Source of the DNA: Shinisaurus crocodilurus
Taxonomy: Eukaryota; Chordata; Lepidosauria; Squamata; Shinisauridae
Assembly (NCBI GenBank): GCA_021292165.1
Contig: CM037879.1
Location: 115,331,359 to 115,395,358, forward strand
Reading direction: 5' to 3'
DNA length: 64,000 bases
Positions 21,643 through 33,019 of this stretch are shown piece by piece (within the stretch, counting starts at the first letter, position 1; every line of letters starts with the position of its first letter). A program made the translations under genes and the position numbers. The notes below the pieces were generated by a model. The model made no database searches and was not told the origin of the DNA. It saw only the letters and a list, made by a program, of their open reading frames with translations.

Positions 21643-23507
21643 TTCCGTTGCAAACCAGTAATTTCTTTCTCTCCCCCCTTTTTGGGGTGTCCTATGGACA
21701 GCGCACCACCCCAAGGACTGTGACCCATGGAGAGAGGTCCGGAGGCTGGAAATGGCCTCCAGACCTCCCACAGTTGCCCACCTCCACTCAGAACAGTTTT
21801 AAAAATATTAAGTAACACTATAGGCTTTAGTAGGAAGAGGCATTAAAGAATACATGTTTAACAGGTGTATCTAAGGGATGACAGTGTAGAGAGAAGACAT
21901 AAGGACCAGGATTCAAGTGACACAGAGGGGGTCTAAAAGGTTTGAGAGCTATCAGGCAGGTTGCTGGCCGCTCTGTCACTGGGGGGGAAACCCCGCTTTT
22001 TTAGTTATGGCACCCCATTCTTACCAATTAAGAAGTACAAACCTGAATGATAGAACTATCTCCTTGCTTTGTTCCAATAAATGGCAGCAGCCCTCGGAAT
22101 ACTTGTGTTATTACAAGTGGCTTTGATCAGATGCCATTGAGTGGTTTGCCAAAATAAATGCAAATTTGACAAAACACAAAGAAGCTGGAGACAATTGCAT
22201 AATTTTCAAAGGGACTAAACTCTATTTCCAGGAGACCAAATTCAATTGGCACCACCTACTGAGAGAGTATGTTTTAAAAGCTATAAAGTGAAGGGATGCC
22301 TGACTTACTCAATTATAAACAATTGCCTGTAATGATATCTGTTTTGACTCACATCGAATTACCCTGCTGTTTCAGCATGCATTGATATTTCTGTCTTACT
22401 GTCTAAGACTTCTTAGCTGATATTTTAAATGGAGGAGACAGGACTCTTCTCAGTATATGCTAATGGAAGATAATACCACATATTTTAAAGGTTATATATG
22501 GATTCCTCTGGGACATAAAATCAAGTCTGGTATCACAAGGAGGGTTTTGATTGTTCCTGAGCTTCCATCTACAGATTCATTGTGCATACCAGATGTATCC
22601 AAGCACTTTAATTTGAAACTAAGCCACCAAAGGGGCTTAAGGGTAATATGAAATGCAAACTAAATACATTTGTATTTTTGTTTTGTTTTTGAACACTGAA
22701 TAACCCAGTCTATGAGCCAACAAGGATTCCCAGAGAAGCTTCCATAAATGAATTAAAATCCATAATAAAAAAACAAGAATGCAAGAATGCAGTTTAGCAA
22801 CACAGCAGAAAAAAGAAATACTAACATACTTACCAGAAATTCCACTTGATAAACTATTACACACTAATGATTCACTGCAGTGAATCCTCCCCACTTAGTT
22901 GTAGGATTGTCAAACCAAAGCACAGAAGCAGTTACAACTAACATGAACTAATGCCTAATCTAAGCAAACGCAGGCCACATGGTAAAACTGTACCTGGGAC
23001 TGCACTACTTCAGACTGCAGAGGCATAGGTAAATGCACCGCCCCCGCTAAAATCTTCCTTCACATAGAAATGTAGGTGTCATGAAGAAGATGCCTAATGT
23101 AGTCTTGTTCATAATATGCTAGTTTTCTGCACATAGGGATCTGAAGAAAACATGGAGCATCACCACATCACCATTCCCAACCACACACATCCCTGCCATC
23201 TGAAGTGGTACATTCCAGAATACGTTTTACCAAGTATTCTTTCATTTATGTGTATACTAGCTTACTTCCAGGTAAGTATTCTTAGTTTTACAATAAGAGA
23301 AGGTAACCTTGAGAGGAGAGGAGAAGTAAACTAAGGAGAGGATATGAATTATACATAGCTACCAATGAACGTTATGGATGAGCAGGTAGTAAATACTAGT
23401 AAGTATTTTTATTTCAGGGAAGCTTGTACATGTCTTTAGCTCAAGGCCTACTGAGACAAACTGAGAATGATTTGTTTCTGAATAAGAACCTATAAAAAGT
23501 AACTTAC

Positions 23508-23714
23508 ATGATCAATTAGTTCACGGACCATGCCATTCCACTGTCCGCTGGCATCATCCCGGGCTCCGTATTTTCCGTCTTCCACCAGCCTAATTTCATA
23601 GGTGAATCCAAGGAAAGTTGATAGTTCTCTGAGGAGATCGATGCAATATCCCTCAAATCTATCATTCCCATATAAAGGCTTATCAGACTTCTTGAACATC
23701 ACATATGGCTCTTC
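23508..23714 (-). CDS. GRIK2: GRIK2 exon, S1 half of the agonist-binding domain (about residues 440-508)
   Basis: This 207-bp exon encodes 69 residues from [20 protein letters not shown] to GMVRELIDH. It forms the S1 lobe of the clamshell that binds glutamate and kainate. The tyrosine of DGKYGA lines up with Y488, which packs over the ligand. The acceptor reads TTCCAG before GAAGAG and the donor is CAT then GTAAGT, both phase 0. [19 protein letters not shown] and [12 protein letters not shown] are GRIK2-like; GRIK1 and GRIK3 differ in these stretches. Apparent differences from mammals are M for L after EEPYV, LSTFLGF for LSTILGF, and ARDDASGQ for AQDDVNGQ. The next exon (residue 509 on, with the pore region, Q/R editing site and S2) was not recognised in the remaining 23 kb and probably lies beyond base 1. 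Confidence 0.96.
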
Positions 23715-23950
23715 CTGGAAAAATTGGAGAGAGAGAGAGAGAGAGAGAGACTATGCTTCAATTGTTGTGCTTCTGAGACAACAAATTGAGAATACATTTC
23801 CATGATATAATTTCATATGCATAGAGGTTTGTTTGATCCTGTTACACTGAATGCTATCATTACAAGAGGCAAACTTACTTTGAATTTACTCAGAATTATT
23901 TTTTAAAATAAATGTAGCAGCCCAAGATTTAATCTGAAATGGGTACTTTA

Positions 23951-24016
23951 GGATGCAATCCTATGCATGTTTAGACACAGAAAAGGCCTATAACTTCCAG
24001 CATGCACCAGCCAGCC
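23951..24016 (+). mobile_element. Half copy of the CAACTCCCAGCAT MITE
   Basis: The sequence ggatgcaatcctatgcatgt through ataacttccagcatgcacc matches one arm of the MITE at 1652-1784. It stops at the palindrome centre (ccagccagcc), directly before a LINE tail. Confidence 0.65.
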
Positions 24017-24017
24017 A

Positions 24018-24236
24018 TATTAAATATTGTTATTTGTGGCCAAATTTTTTGAAATTTTTAAACTGTTTTTAATTCTTTCTTGTAGAACAATTGTATGGCT
24101 TTTAATTGTATCTTGGCCTTGTTCTAGGGCCTAGGCACTGTTGTAAACTGCCCAGAGAGCTTTGTCTATTGGGTGGTATAGAAATGAAATGCATGTGTGC
24201 ATGTGTGCGTGCTTGAATGAATGAATAAATAAATAA
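24018..24236 (+). mobile_element. LINE 3' tail
   Basis: The sequence gtaaactgcccagagagctt then ctattgggtggtatagaaat, with a (AATA)n tail, matches the 3' end of the LINE at 60980-61437. No coding sequence is left. Confidence 0.6.
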
Positions 24237-24519
24237 AACATCCTGAGTTCAATCCCTGGCATCTCCAAGTAAGGCTGCAAAAGACTCCTGTCTGAAATCC
24301 TGGGGAGCAGCTGCCGGTCAGTGTAGACAATACTAAACTAGATGGAGCCATGATATGACTCAATATAGGGCAGCTTCCTGTATTCCTATATTGTGTCACA
24401 AACCTAATAATCTGCCTCAATATAGTCACTGACTTTTCCCTTAAAATGCTGCTCACAGTAAAATTGAAATAATTTTAACAAATAATATTGTTATTTCAAT
24501 ACAGTTAGAAACCATTCAT

Positions 24520-24548
<29 letters not shown>
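24520..24548 (+). repeat. (CA)n microsatellite
   Basis: An uninterrupted run of about 14 CA units in intron sequence. Confidence 0.95.
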
Positions 24549-24550
<2 letters not shown>

Positions 24551-24735
24551 TCTGCTCTGTTCCATCAGTTTATGTTTGTTTCTTTCTCTGTTTAAATTAC
24601 TTATATATAACTTAATAAATACATTAAAACAGTACAGAAACAGTATGACAGAGCAGTGCAATTACTGATCAGGGAAAGCCTGACTAAACAGGTGTGTCTT
24701 CATGTTTCATCATTTCACTGGGGTGGGCAGGGATC

Positions 24736-25119
24736 ATAAGGCTAATCTAAAAAAATGCAATATAAACATCGAAAACTGGGAAGCTCTGGCCCATGAATGA
24801 TCTAAATGGAGGTTGGCCTTTCACAAAGGTTCTATGGACTTTGAAGAAGCCCGAGTGCAAGGTGAAAGGGAGAAACATGCTAAGCGAAAAGCACGTCAAA
24901 TGAATCCTTTACAGGACCATCTTCCATCTGGTAACCTGTGTCCTCACTGTGGGAAGCTGTGTGGATCTAGAATTGGCCTCCACAGTCACTTACGGACCTA
25001 TCGCTAGTGTCTACACAATTTTCTTTAGAATTTCCTCCTTTTAAAATCTCCTTTTTGTAATTTTTTATCCTGGAAAACAATCTTACTCGGTCACGAGTGA
25101 TCGCCTGATGATGATGACT
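24736..25119 (+). mobile_element. 3' end of the LINE family seen at 44237-45893
   Basis: The coding end (24813-25007) reads MDFEEARVQGEREKHAKRKA and CPHCGKLCGSRIGLHSHLRT, a C2H2-type finger at the C-terminus of a LINE protein. The 3' UTR ends gtgatcgcctgatgatgatga. The match with the minus-strand copy at 44237 is close through the coding and UTR parts. Confidence 0.85.
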
Positions 25120-26719
25120 TAAGACAACAAACACACCCTACAATCGACAGATTATTAGTAATTTACTTGATAGCAATCCCAAATCTAAAATCAATACAGA
25201 ACTTCTGCTGATGTTCTCTAAGACTGCTTTCACTACATTCCGTGTTCTGAAGTAGTGCAGAACATAACTCTAATTCCAACAGAGTAAGGACCTGGTCAGC
25301 AACTAGTTTTGTGGGATAATGACTTAATAAGATAATGGAAGAGAGTGGGCCAACACGTCCATTTCCCAGGGTAGAGTGCCAGCTGATTTCCAGCTCCATA
25401 TGCATAGGGAGGGATCAGCATAGACTCAATGGCGCTCTCTTCCCTCCCTTCCTCTTCCCAGCTGACCCTCAGTGTACCTATGCACAGTAGACTGCAGCAG
25501 CAACATGCTGGCTGTTGTACCGACCGGGAGGTCCATGTGTGTCTCTCCTACACACATCCAGCCAATGCTCTCCTCCCCAGGGCCCAATTACTCAAGGTCA
25601 GATCTCAACTATTTAAAATTATAATTCACTGACTAGCCCCTTCACCTTTTCTTGCTTCCCTTGCCAGTATTTCCGAATAATACTGTCCAATGGCAATAAA
25701 TCCCACTGGGTTTTACTGTTTTGTGTAAATACAAGCCATGAAATAAAAACCAACAAAAACAAGAACAACAGATAGGCAAATAATTCACTGGGAGAAAATC
25801 CATGCTACAGATTTCAAGATTCTTGAAAAATGGCAGATAGCCTAATACAGTATAAAATGTGGTGCTCTGAGGCAAAGATGAGATGTTTCGAGAGCCAGTA
25901 ATATGCCCAGCCAGAAATGTTTCATACACAAACACCCTCCAGTGCTGCAGCAAAGATAAATTATTTAGACCTCCTAGACATGTCAGCCCATATTGACTTT
26001 GTATCCTGGTGGAGTTGCACAGAGACCAGAAGCAAGGCAAGATCGGCTCACTTGCAAGTGTAGTCTGACCAAGTTTCTTGAAAAAGTGATTAGAGACACA
26101 GAAGCGACTCCAGAATAATTTCCAAAATGTTCACTTCAGTCATATAAAAAACAGAAGACATGGCTGACAATGCTTCAAACCACGAGGTTCATCTATTTAT
26201 AGGTTACCACAAGGATGGAACATGATGTTCCATATTACGGTGCTGTATAGTACTGTCTGCCTTATAATAATAAGTGAGTGAGGGGGTGCATATGTGAAAA
26301 GCTGAAGCCAAAAAAACCAACAGTACTCTGTTTTATTATGACCTGCTTATCGTTTTATTATAACAACAGACATGCAGCCAACGATTTGTGTCGTTTGTTC
26401 AAGTTAATATGGTAGCCTCTCCATATTAATCCAAATACATTGAACATTGTACACACTGAAGATAAGATCTAATGCACTTCAAGATTTTCAGTTCCATTTT
26501 AGGTTTTTTCTCAGCTTCTTCACTAAATACAGTTCCCTTTGATCACTTCCTATTTCCACCTCTTCTGCACCTACCTCTGCACCTTTTATTTGCCTGCATC
26601 ACACTAAGTTATGCTAAGGTAACTGGGCTTCTTCTCAGGAAAAGTGGGAGACAGTTATTCCATATTGGACTCCTCCAGCAGTGATCTGGGCAGGCACCCA
26701 GGAATCTTACTCTCTACAC

Positions 26720-26830
26720 CAGGGGACCACAGCTCCCATCAATCTCCACCAGTATGGCCAATGGTCAGGGATGATGGAAGTTGTCATTCAAAACATTTGC
26801 AGGGCACCAGATTGCGTCCTCTACACTATC
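26720..26830. mobile_element. Palindromic MITE (CATCTGGAGG family), degraded
   Basis: Recognisable arms (accaggggaccacagctccc; gatggaagttgtcattcaaaa) flank a core agtatggccaatggtcaggg. It matches the family core but has no exact flanking duplication that I can see. Confidence 0.7.
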
Positions 26831-27357
26831 AAAACAGCTCTCACTTAAGAGAAATCTGCTGGCATGAACTTTGCTGTTTCTAACACTGCCCTGACAATGG
26901 TAGTGTTTGACAGCCCAGCCAGATCAGGTGATCTGGGAAGCCAACAGGGCCCCTGCTAGCCTTAAGTAATTACTGCCTCAGGACCAGCTCTCCAGTCTGA
27001 ACAATGTGTCACCAAGCGTAGCTGCTCTCAGGCACCTAAGCTTCACCTCGCCTAGCAGAACTGCTGCCTTTGGATCTCGATCCATGCCTGCTTTGGACCA
27101 TGATTGCTGTTATCTGCCTTGGGCATGTAGTGTGAAAAGGCAGGATATTTTATTTATTTATTTATTTACAATAGTTGCCTCTCACTCACCCTTCGGACTG
27201 ACAACCAGCTTTGGGGGGATCGGTCTGACTCAACCGGGCATGCAAATGAGAAACAATAAGAGCAAGAGAGAAATGCTATTACCTTTTCTAGTTGGCTAAT
27301 GTACAATGGTGGAAAGGAAGACACAATAATAAAAAGCTTTTATATGGCACTTTAGAG

Positions 27358-27492
27358 CTGGATGGGCAGAAGGCAGACCTCCAGATGTTTTGAACTTCAA
27401 CTTCCACAAGCCCCTGCCAGCATGGCTAATGGTCAGGAATGCTGGGCGTTGAAGTCCAAAACATCTGGAGATGTACCTTCTGTCCATCTCTG
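27358..27492. mobile_element. Palindromic MITE (CATCTGGAGG family) with 8-bp duplication
   Basis: The arms ccagatgttttgaacttcaac and gttgaagtccaaaacatctgg face each other around ccagcatggctaatggtcagg. The flanks ctttagag (27350-27357 and 27493-27500) are identical. Related copies are at 26720, 30695, 31206 and 52089. Confidence 0.85.
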
Positions 27493-27860
27493 CTTTAGAG
27501 TATTCAAAGCATTTCATATACGTTATCTAATTAAAATGCTTGCATATCCCTTTTGTCTCTACTTTGCAGATACAGCAACTGGTGAGCAAGGAGCCAAGCC
27601 CAAATGGAAATGGTAGTGGCTAGACCACTGCAAATACATGAGTAGTATGTGCTCTGTTAAGTGAAATATATATGTAGTGCTGATTTTTAGAAATTTTAAT
27701 TCAGGATGAATCTCAAGGATTGAATTTATTATTTGATTTTACTCTGATGGGTTTCTTTTTTATATTCGGATGGTGTTTTTTTTTTTTTTTAAACTAAACT
27801 CTCCATTGATTATTAGCATCTATTAACCTACAGAATGTCTTAAGAGACATTGAATCACTA

Positions 27861-27950
27861 AGACTGCAATCCTGTATCCACTAACCTGGGAGTAAGCCCC
27901 ATTGAACTCAATGGGAGTTACTTCTGAGTAGATACATATAAGATTGCTCT
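27861..27950. mobile_element. Short palindromic MITE (ACTCAGAAGTAAGTCCCAT family)
   Basis: The sequence gactgcaatcctgtatccac then gggagtaagccccattgaac and caatgggagttacttctgag to agattgctctg folds on itself about attgaactcaat. Relatives are at 41633-41730 and around the SINE at 63379. Confidence 0.7.
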
Positions 27951-28841
27951 GTGTATATATGTTCTTTTGTAGATATTCTGCAGTCTTTTATTGCTTTTTA
28001 AGCTGGGAATGTGGAACTGCTGAAAAAAAGGGAAAGTTTGAAGGATGCAGCCAAATCATATTCATATTTGCTTGGAACTCACTTTTAAATTAGCATGGAT
28101 AGGATTACAACCTTCAAGAAGGAATCTTCTGCTCACTACAGCTACCAGAGTTTAAAAGGATGCCATATGTAATTAACATTTATATCAGATATGAAGAATA
28201 CACAAAAGGCTTTTACATTTAACTGTTTGGACTTCAGAGACCGAGAGAGAAGTGAAGCTGTCCAATAGCCACACCATCGGTCCAAACCATTTAATGTCCT
28301 ACTCTGACACCTACTAGCCACTTGACAAGAGTCCCAGGCCAGAGACAGATTTAAAGCAAGATGAACTTCTCGTATATGACCAGTCTTTCAACTCCACATA
28401 AATAACTAAACTCCATGGGTACAATCAACTACTTAAGCACTTTGAAATCCTACTGATTTCAGTATGATAGATTTATGCTTATCCTTCAAACTGAAATTAA
28501 AGGGACTTAAAAGTGCTTTATGGCTGGGCCATGCCTTTAAAAGTCATCATCGTCATCATCCCCTTAGAAGTAGCAGCATAAATAGTCTCTCCATTTTCCA
28601 AGTATGTCTAACGCTGTGCACAGTTTTTGCAGCCAGATGTCAAACAATTTTTTTTTTTACAACTTTCCCCTGAAATTTGTTCTGATACCATACATAAAAA
28701 GTGATGGTGGGTCACTACATCTATACTGTCTTTGGAAATGTTTAAGGTATTCAAAGGCAGGTGCATGCATAACAAAGTATAAAGCCACTTGATTTTGTTT
28801 ATGTATTTACTTAACGTTATTTGTACCCTGCTTGTTTTTTA

Positions 28842-29260
28842 AACCCTGGGTTGTTGTGAGAAAAGTAGGAGTGAGCAGCATGCTTGTTCTCCCTGGGTTG
28901 TTTAGCATGATGTCTGAACATGCAACACAAACTCTGGGTTGTTGGGGGATAAACAACCCAGAGTTGTATGTAGCCCAAGAACAAATTTGCTACAAACCAC
29001 AAATAGAAGCCATGCTTTGCTGTTGGCTTGTTTAAACCATGGCTTATTGTGATGTCTGGACCCAGAACTGTGGTTCATCCTGGCTTGTTTGTGCTGCCGT
29101 CTACTCTGAAGCAGAGGCACCCAGTGAGAGCAGCCTGAAAATGAAAACCGCTCCGAACGTTGGCAAAATGGGTGGGAGAGAAACATATCAGAAATAACTT
29201 GTCTACAAGACAGTTCATGGCTAAAGCAACAAACTATGGTTAACATAAACTATGGCTTAG
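28842..29260. repeat. Complex repeat with recurring CTGGGTTGTT / AACCATGGCTTA motifs
   Basis: The motif ctgggttgt occurs at about 28847, 28892 and 28932, and a hairpin (aactctgggttgtt facing aacaacccagagtt) lies at 28930-28966. Related blocks ttaaaccatggcttattgtg and aaactatggcttagc follow. It may be a MITE, but I could not define its ends. Confidence 0.5.
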
Positions 29261-29419
29261 CATTATATTGACTGCAGCAAATATATTTTAGCTCAAATAT
29301 CACAAGGTTAGACAACTTGTTGTGACCAAGCAAGGTGAACTCCACTGGGCTGCCAGCAGGGCCGGCACTACCGCTAGGCGAACTAGGCTGCTGCCTAGAG
29401 CGCATGGCTAAAGGGGGCG

Positions 29420-30100
29420 CAAAAACTATCCCACGATTCCTCGCCCCCGCCACCGGTTGCCACCGCCCCTTCCTCAAGGCACCTCCTCCCCTCTCCGGCT
29501 GCTGGAATCGCCGCTGGCCCGGGGGCTGTGTGCTACGCAAGGCCGAGGATCGGCCTCCAGTTAGGAGGGAGGGAAGCACCGTATCCCCGCATGCCCGCGC
29601 CCGGCCCCAGCCCCGCGCCCAGCCCTCCCGCATTCTGGAGATATGAGCGCTGCAGTGCTCCCCCGAGCGGCGGGATGGGCTGCAGGCGGCCCCAGGAGAG
29701 GCCGCGTTGGTGCCCGCGTCACCCCTGCTGCTTGCTGTGCCGCCTGGCGTGGCTGGCCGCACTCCAGCCCAGGCCGGGCGCGGCGGCCCCAGGGCGTGTG
29801 GAGGCGCCTAGCGGCCCACTTGGCCAGCCAAGCCAAGTCCCAAGTTGCTCGCCGCCCCTCCGCCTCTGCCTTGCGGCCGCCGGGTGCAAACCTCGCACAG
29901 TTCCTCCGTTGGGCGGTGAGAAGGGGCCAGCCTTTCAGGTCCCGGCCCGGGGAGGCGTTCCTGCGGCGGCTGAGGGAGGGCGAGGCCTTCGGGGACCTCC
30001 TGGCCCAGCCTTCCCCGACCTGGTGCCCCTTGGCTGTGTGGGACTGCGACCCCCATCATCCCCAGGCAGCCCGGAAGCTGCGGCCAAACCCAACTGGAGG
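29420..30100. other. CpG-island-like core inside hAT element C
   Basis: About 680 bp are strongly GC-rich with many CpGs, in contrast to the AT-rich intron around it. Open frames exist in several phases on both strands, so coding cannot be inferred. Retained CpGs suggest a recent origin or unmethylated ancestry. The most likely reading is a captured promoter or first exon of an unknown gene carried between hAT ends; a GC-rich original interior of the family is the alternative. Confidence 0.55.
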
Positions 30101-30694
30101 GTGCTGGGTTGGGGGAGACTGTTCTAAGGGACTACAGCTCCCAGCATCCCTGGCTGGAAGCTGTAGTTTAAAGCCCTGGCTTGCCTGCCCCTGCTGAAGC
30201 CCGCCCTTGGACTGGCAGCTCCCCGGGGCCCCGGAAAGAGAGGGGGCTTTCCCTGCCTGGACGTGCTGCCGGGAAGAAGTTCTCCCTTCTTGCCTGGACG
30301 TGCTACCGAACAAAGCAGGTGCCCTGCTGGGGGCCCTTGCCAGGGGAAATCCTCTGGAGCTTTGAGTCAGGAGCAGGAAAACGAACGCAGGCGGGTCCAT
30401 CTCTAAATTAGGGCTCCAGCGGATAATCAGGCCAAATTGTCTTGTTCCTGGGCAGGTAGATGGAGGAGATGGGCCTGTGAGAAGATGCCCAGCATGCCTT
30501 TGCTGCCTCAGTTCACGGGGCTGAGCTGGGAGTTCAGAGCAGGGGGCAGCCTCTGAGACCTTGGGCCTCTTGTGCACCTGGTAGCTGACCATTTTGCAAA
30601 TATGGGAACAAGTGTGCTGCCTCTGTATGGGCTTCTTTGTACCCACTGAGCTCTGTGAGACTTGCTTCCTGGTAAACATGCCATGATAGGACAG

Positions 30695-30835
30695 GCTCCC
30701 CCGCACCACCTGGTGCCCTCTGGATGTGTTGGATGTCAACTCCCATCAGCCTCAGCCAGCATGGCCAATGGTTAGGAATGCTGGGACGTGGTCCAGAACA
30801 TCTGAAGGGCACCAGGTTGGGGAAGGCTGCCCTCG
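30695..30835. mobile_element. Palindromic MITE (CATCTGGAGG family) inside hAT element C
   Basis: The arms read caccacctggtgccctctgg and gaagggcaccaggttgggg, with the core gccagcatggccaatggtta. The element sits in the flank of the CpG-rich core of hAT element C. Confidence 0.78.
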
Positions 30836-31205
30836 GGTCTAGAGGTGATCATTCTTAACATGAGGGCTGATCCCCAGATGGCCCGGCCCCAAGAAAGCCT
30901 GTAAAAGGAGGTTGTGCTTCAGGTGTCTGTCCTTTGAGTTTGGCTGTTTTCCTAGCTTTGGTTGTTTCTCTCCATTGGGCTCTCTTGCTCCCATTCCTCC
31001 TCCTCCACCTGTTGGCACTGGGCCTTTGTCAGCATCCTGACCAGCAGGGTCTGGAACTGATCAGCTGTAAGCAGAATGCAAGCAAGCTCCTATGGACAGC
31101 CATCTGGGCACACATTGGCACCTGAAGGGTGGTCAAACCCTGCTGGCTGCTTGGTAGGATGATAGATGAGAGCGCTCTACCACCAGCAGTTTGGTCATGT
31201 GTGTA

Positions 31206-31352
31206 CTTACAGCAGACCTCCCTAACCTAGCCCTTCAGATGGGTTGGACTGCGGTTCCCATCATTCTCAGCCAGCATGGTGATGCTGGTTGGGAATGATG
31301 GAAGTTGCAACCCAACCCATCTGGGGAGCACCAGGTTAGGGGAGGCTGACAT
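31206..31352. mobile_element. Palindromic MITE (CATCTGGAGG family) inside hAT element C
   Basis: The arms cagacctccctaacctagcc and accaggttaggggaggctg are inverted repeats. The arms continue inward through cagatgggttggactgcgg and gcaacccaacccatctgg to the core agccagcatggtgatgctgg. Confidence 0.82.
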
Positions 31353-31591
31353 AGGAATTTCTTTCTGTTTCGCACCAAAGTTGGAGGAGCTTTCTAAATG
31401 TGAACTTTCTATATACATAGTTCCAGAAGAAACTGTGTGCAGTACCAGAAGAAACTTAGCTGTATTTAGCCTGCAGCACAGTGTTTGTAGGAGCAAATTC
31501 TCTACTCCTTCAACTTCTGCTGTATTAAAAATGAGTCCTGTGTTGAATCTGCATTAGCACAAAAAATTTACAGCTTGCTATATCGTATGTG

Positions 31592-31667
31592 TCAAGCCTG
31601 GTTATTACTTGGATGGGAAACCTCTCCTCTAGTTTCCTGCATTGAGCAGGGGGTTGGACTCGAGAAA
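31592..31667 (+). mobile_element. 5S rRNA-derived SINE, 5'-truncated, inside hAT element C
   Basis: The sequence caagcctggttattacttgg followed by atgggaaacctctcctctag and the CR1-like stretch gagcagggggttggactcga matches the 3' half of the SINE at 19419-19587. Confidence 0.72.
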
Positions 31668-33019
31668 GAAGTTTTTTCAAATTAAAATTAATAAAAAATT
31701 ATCTGCGTTCAACAATGTGCCAAGAAAGACTGGTTGGCTTGGCAACCATTTCAATTGAATCTGAGTTAGCATCTTCTTTAGACATTAAAGAAATAGTTTG
31801 CCAGTTTGCCAAGAAAAAGGCAAGGAAAATGAAGTTTTAAACATTAAATGTAGTTTCTGTCACACTTCACTAGGAATTTTTCTATATAGCAAATTGGTAC
31901 TACATCAACATGTTTTTTATGTATGTTTGTCAATGTTTATGTTAATAATTTTTTTAGGTTTTGCCAATTGACTTTTATTTCATAATGGGCTATAGGGCTG
32001 GAGGGAGGGAGGGAGGGCGCTAAATATCTGATCTTGCCTAGGGCACCAAACTGCCTTGCACCGGCCCTGGCTGCCAGGTACTTCATAGTTCCCCTTGTTA
32101 TTATAGTCCCCAGCAAGTAGCAAATGCTACTTGCTGGGGAACTATAAATCAAGATCCTGGTAGTCCATCATACATAGCTGGCAAGCTGCTTCAGCTTGGT
32201 GGATCACAAGCTTTGCAGTCCTACCATAAAGAATTTATTGCACAAAGTAACATTCCATTCCTACATTGAAGAAAGCACCAGTCAAAGCATACTTTTATCT
32301 TCTGGCTTCTCCTACACCATCTGTAGCCCGGCCTACTGTAGCAGCCACCCTTTGTGATAGGACAACATTCCACTGTCATAAAAGTGGTTAAGGAACTCCA
32401 ACCACTCCTTGTCAACTTGAACATCAAGTGTAGCTTGAACATTCAGTTCAGAGTACAAGTTGAAAATTAGGCTAATTTGCTACAGAACCAATTAATGTAT
32501 TTGCAGCCACATTTGTGTTTTGGAAATGGCAAACCCTGTCCCCCTACAAAGAAGAAGCAGCTAGCAAAAGCTGATCGGATTAAACTCATCTGAAATTGCT
32601 GCTTTTTACAATTCAAAGCTAAGTGGAACCTGCAGCAAACTGTTACAGTGTAGAATGCTCCTGTCCAGTGTTCCAATCAGCCAGCCATTCTTCAGGATAT
32701 TCATTTCATTACTCTGCCAGCCAGTTTTCCATTTCCCCTTCAACAGTCAGTCACCTTTCCATGCCCACTGAATATACTCAGTCTTCATTTGGCTGTTTTG
32801 GCTTCTCCCACCTTACTCCACTTAAGTTTCACACACACCCTTTTTTTACTTCTTGCAACCTTAGGGCTCCCCCAAGCCTGATAATACCTCCCTCTTGAGT
32901 GAGGATGGTGCCATTTCAGCTACAGAAGCATCAGCACTCATATCTGAATATCAGTAATAGAGAAAATGATGAATCTGAAACTCCTTTAAAACATAAGAGC
33001 AGAATAACATATTCTAATG

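Larger units (their letters stand above)
1..23507 (-). other. GRIK2: GRIK2 intron downstream of the S1 exon (partial)
   Basis: This is at least 23.5 kb of intron, with the acceptor end outside the window. About half is recognisable transposon, listed separately: hAT elements A and B, a Gmr1-type gypsy element, several LINE pieces, a possible solo LTR, MITEs and a 5S-derived SINE. Stretches where I see nothing specific beyond simple AT-rich sequence and homopolymers are 1-980, 2330-2569, 9325-10630, 12263-13560, 13825-14900, 15245-15840, 18010-19330 and 21650-23500. Confidence 0.85.
29357..32069 (+). mobile_element. hAT-type element C, 2.7 kb, perfect 8-bp target duplication
   Basis: The left end reads CAGGGCCGGCACTACCGC and the right end TTGCACCGGCCCTG. 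The flanks gctgccag (29349-29356 and 32070-32077) are identical. Conserved sub-terminal blocks match B (ggctaaagggggcgc on the left; gagggcgctaaatatctgat on the right). The interior has a GC-rich, CpG-rich core (about 29420-30100) with a plus-strand open frame (29643-30197), then ordinary sequence with two palindromic MITEs (30695, 31206) and a 5S-SINE piece (31592). I see no transposase. The core protein frame contains LAQFLRWAVRRGQPF and GEAFLRRLREGEAFGDLL, which I do not recognise. Confidence 0.87.

Noticed and set aside
1..23507. Next GRIK2 exon (pore region, Q/R site)
   Set aside because: I looked on the minus strand for the continuation (ADLAVAPL, YVREKVIDFSKPFMT and the pore motif) and did not see it. 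It most likely lies outside the window, though a by-eye search can miss a short exon.
29528..30739. ORFs of 184-227 residues in the GC-rich part of hAT element C
   Set aside because: Several frames on both strands are open at once and none shows a known domain. I kept the region as a possible captured sequence but not as a gene.
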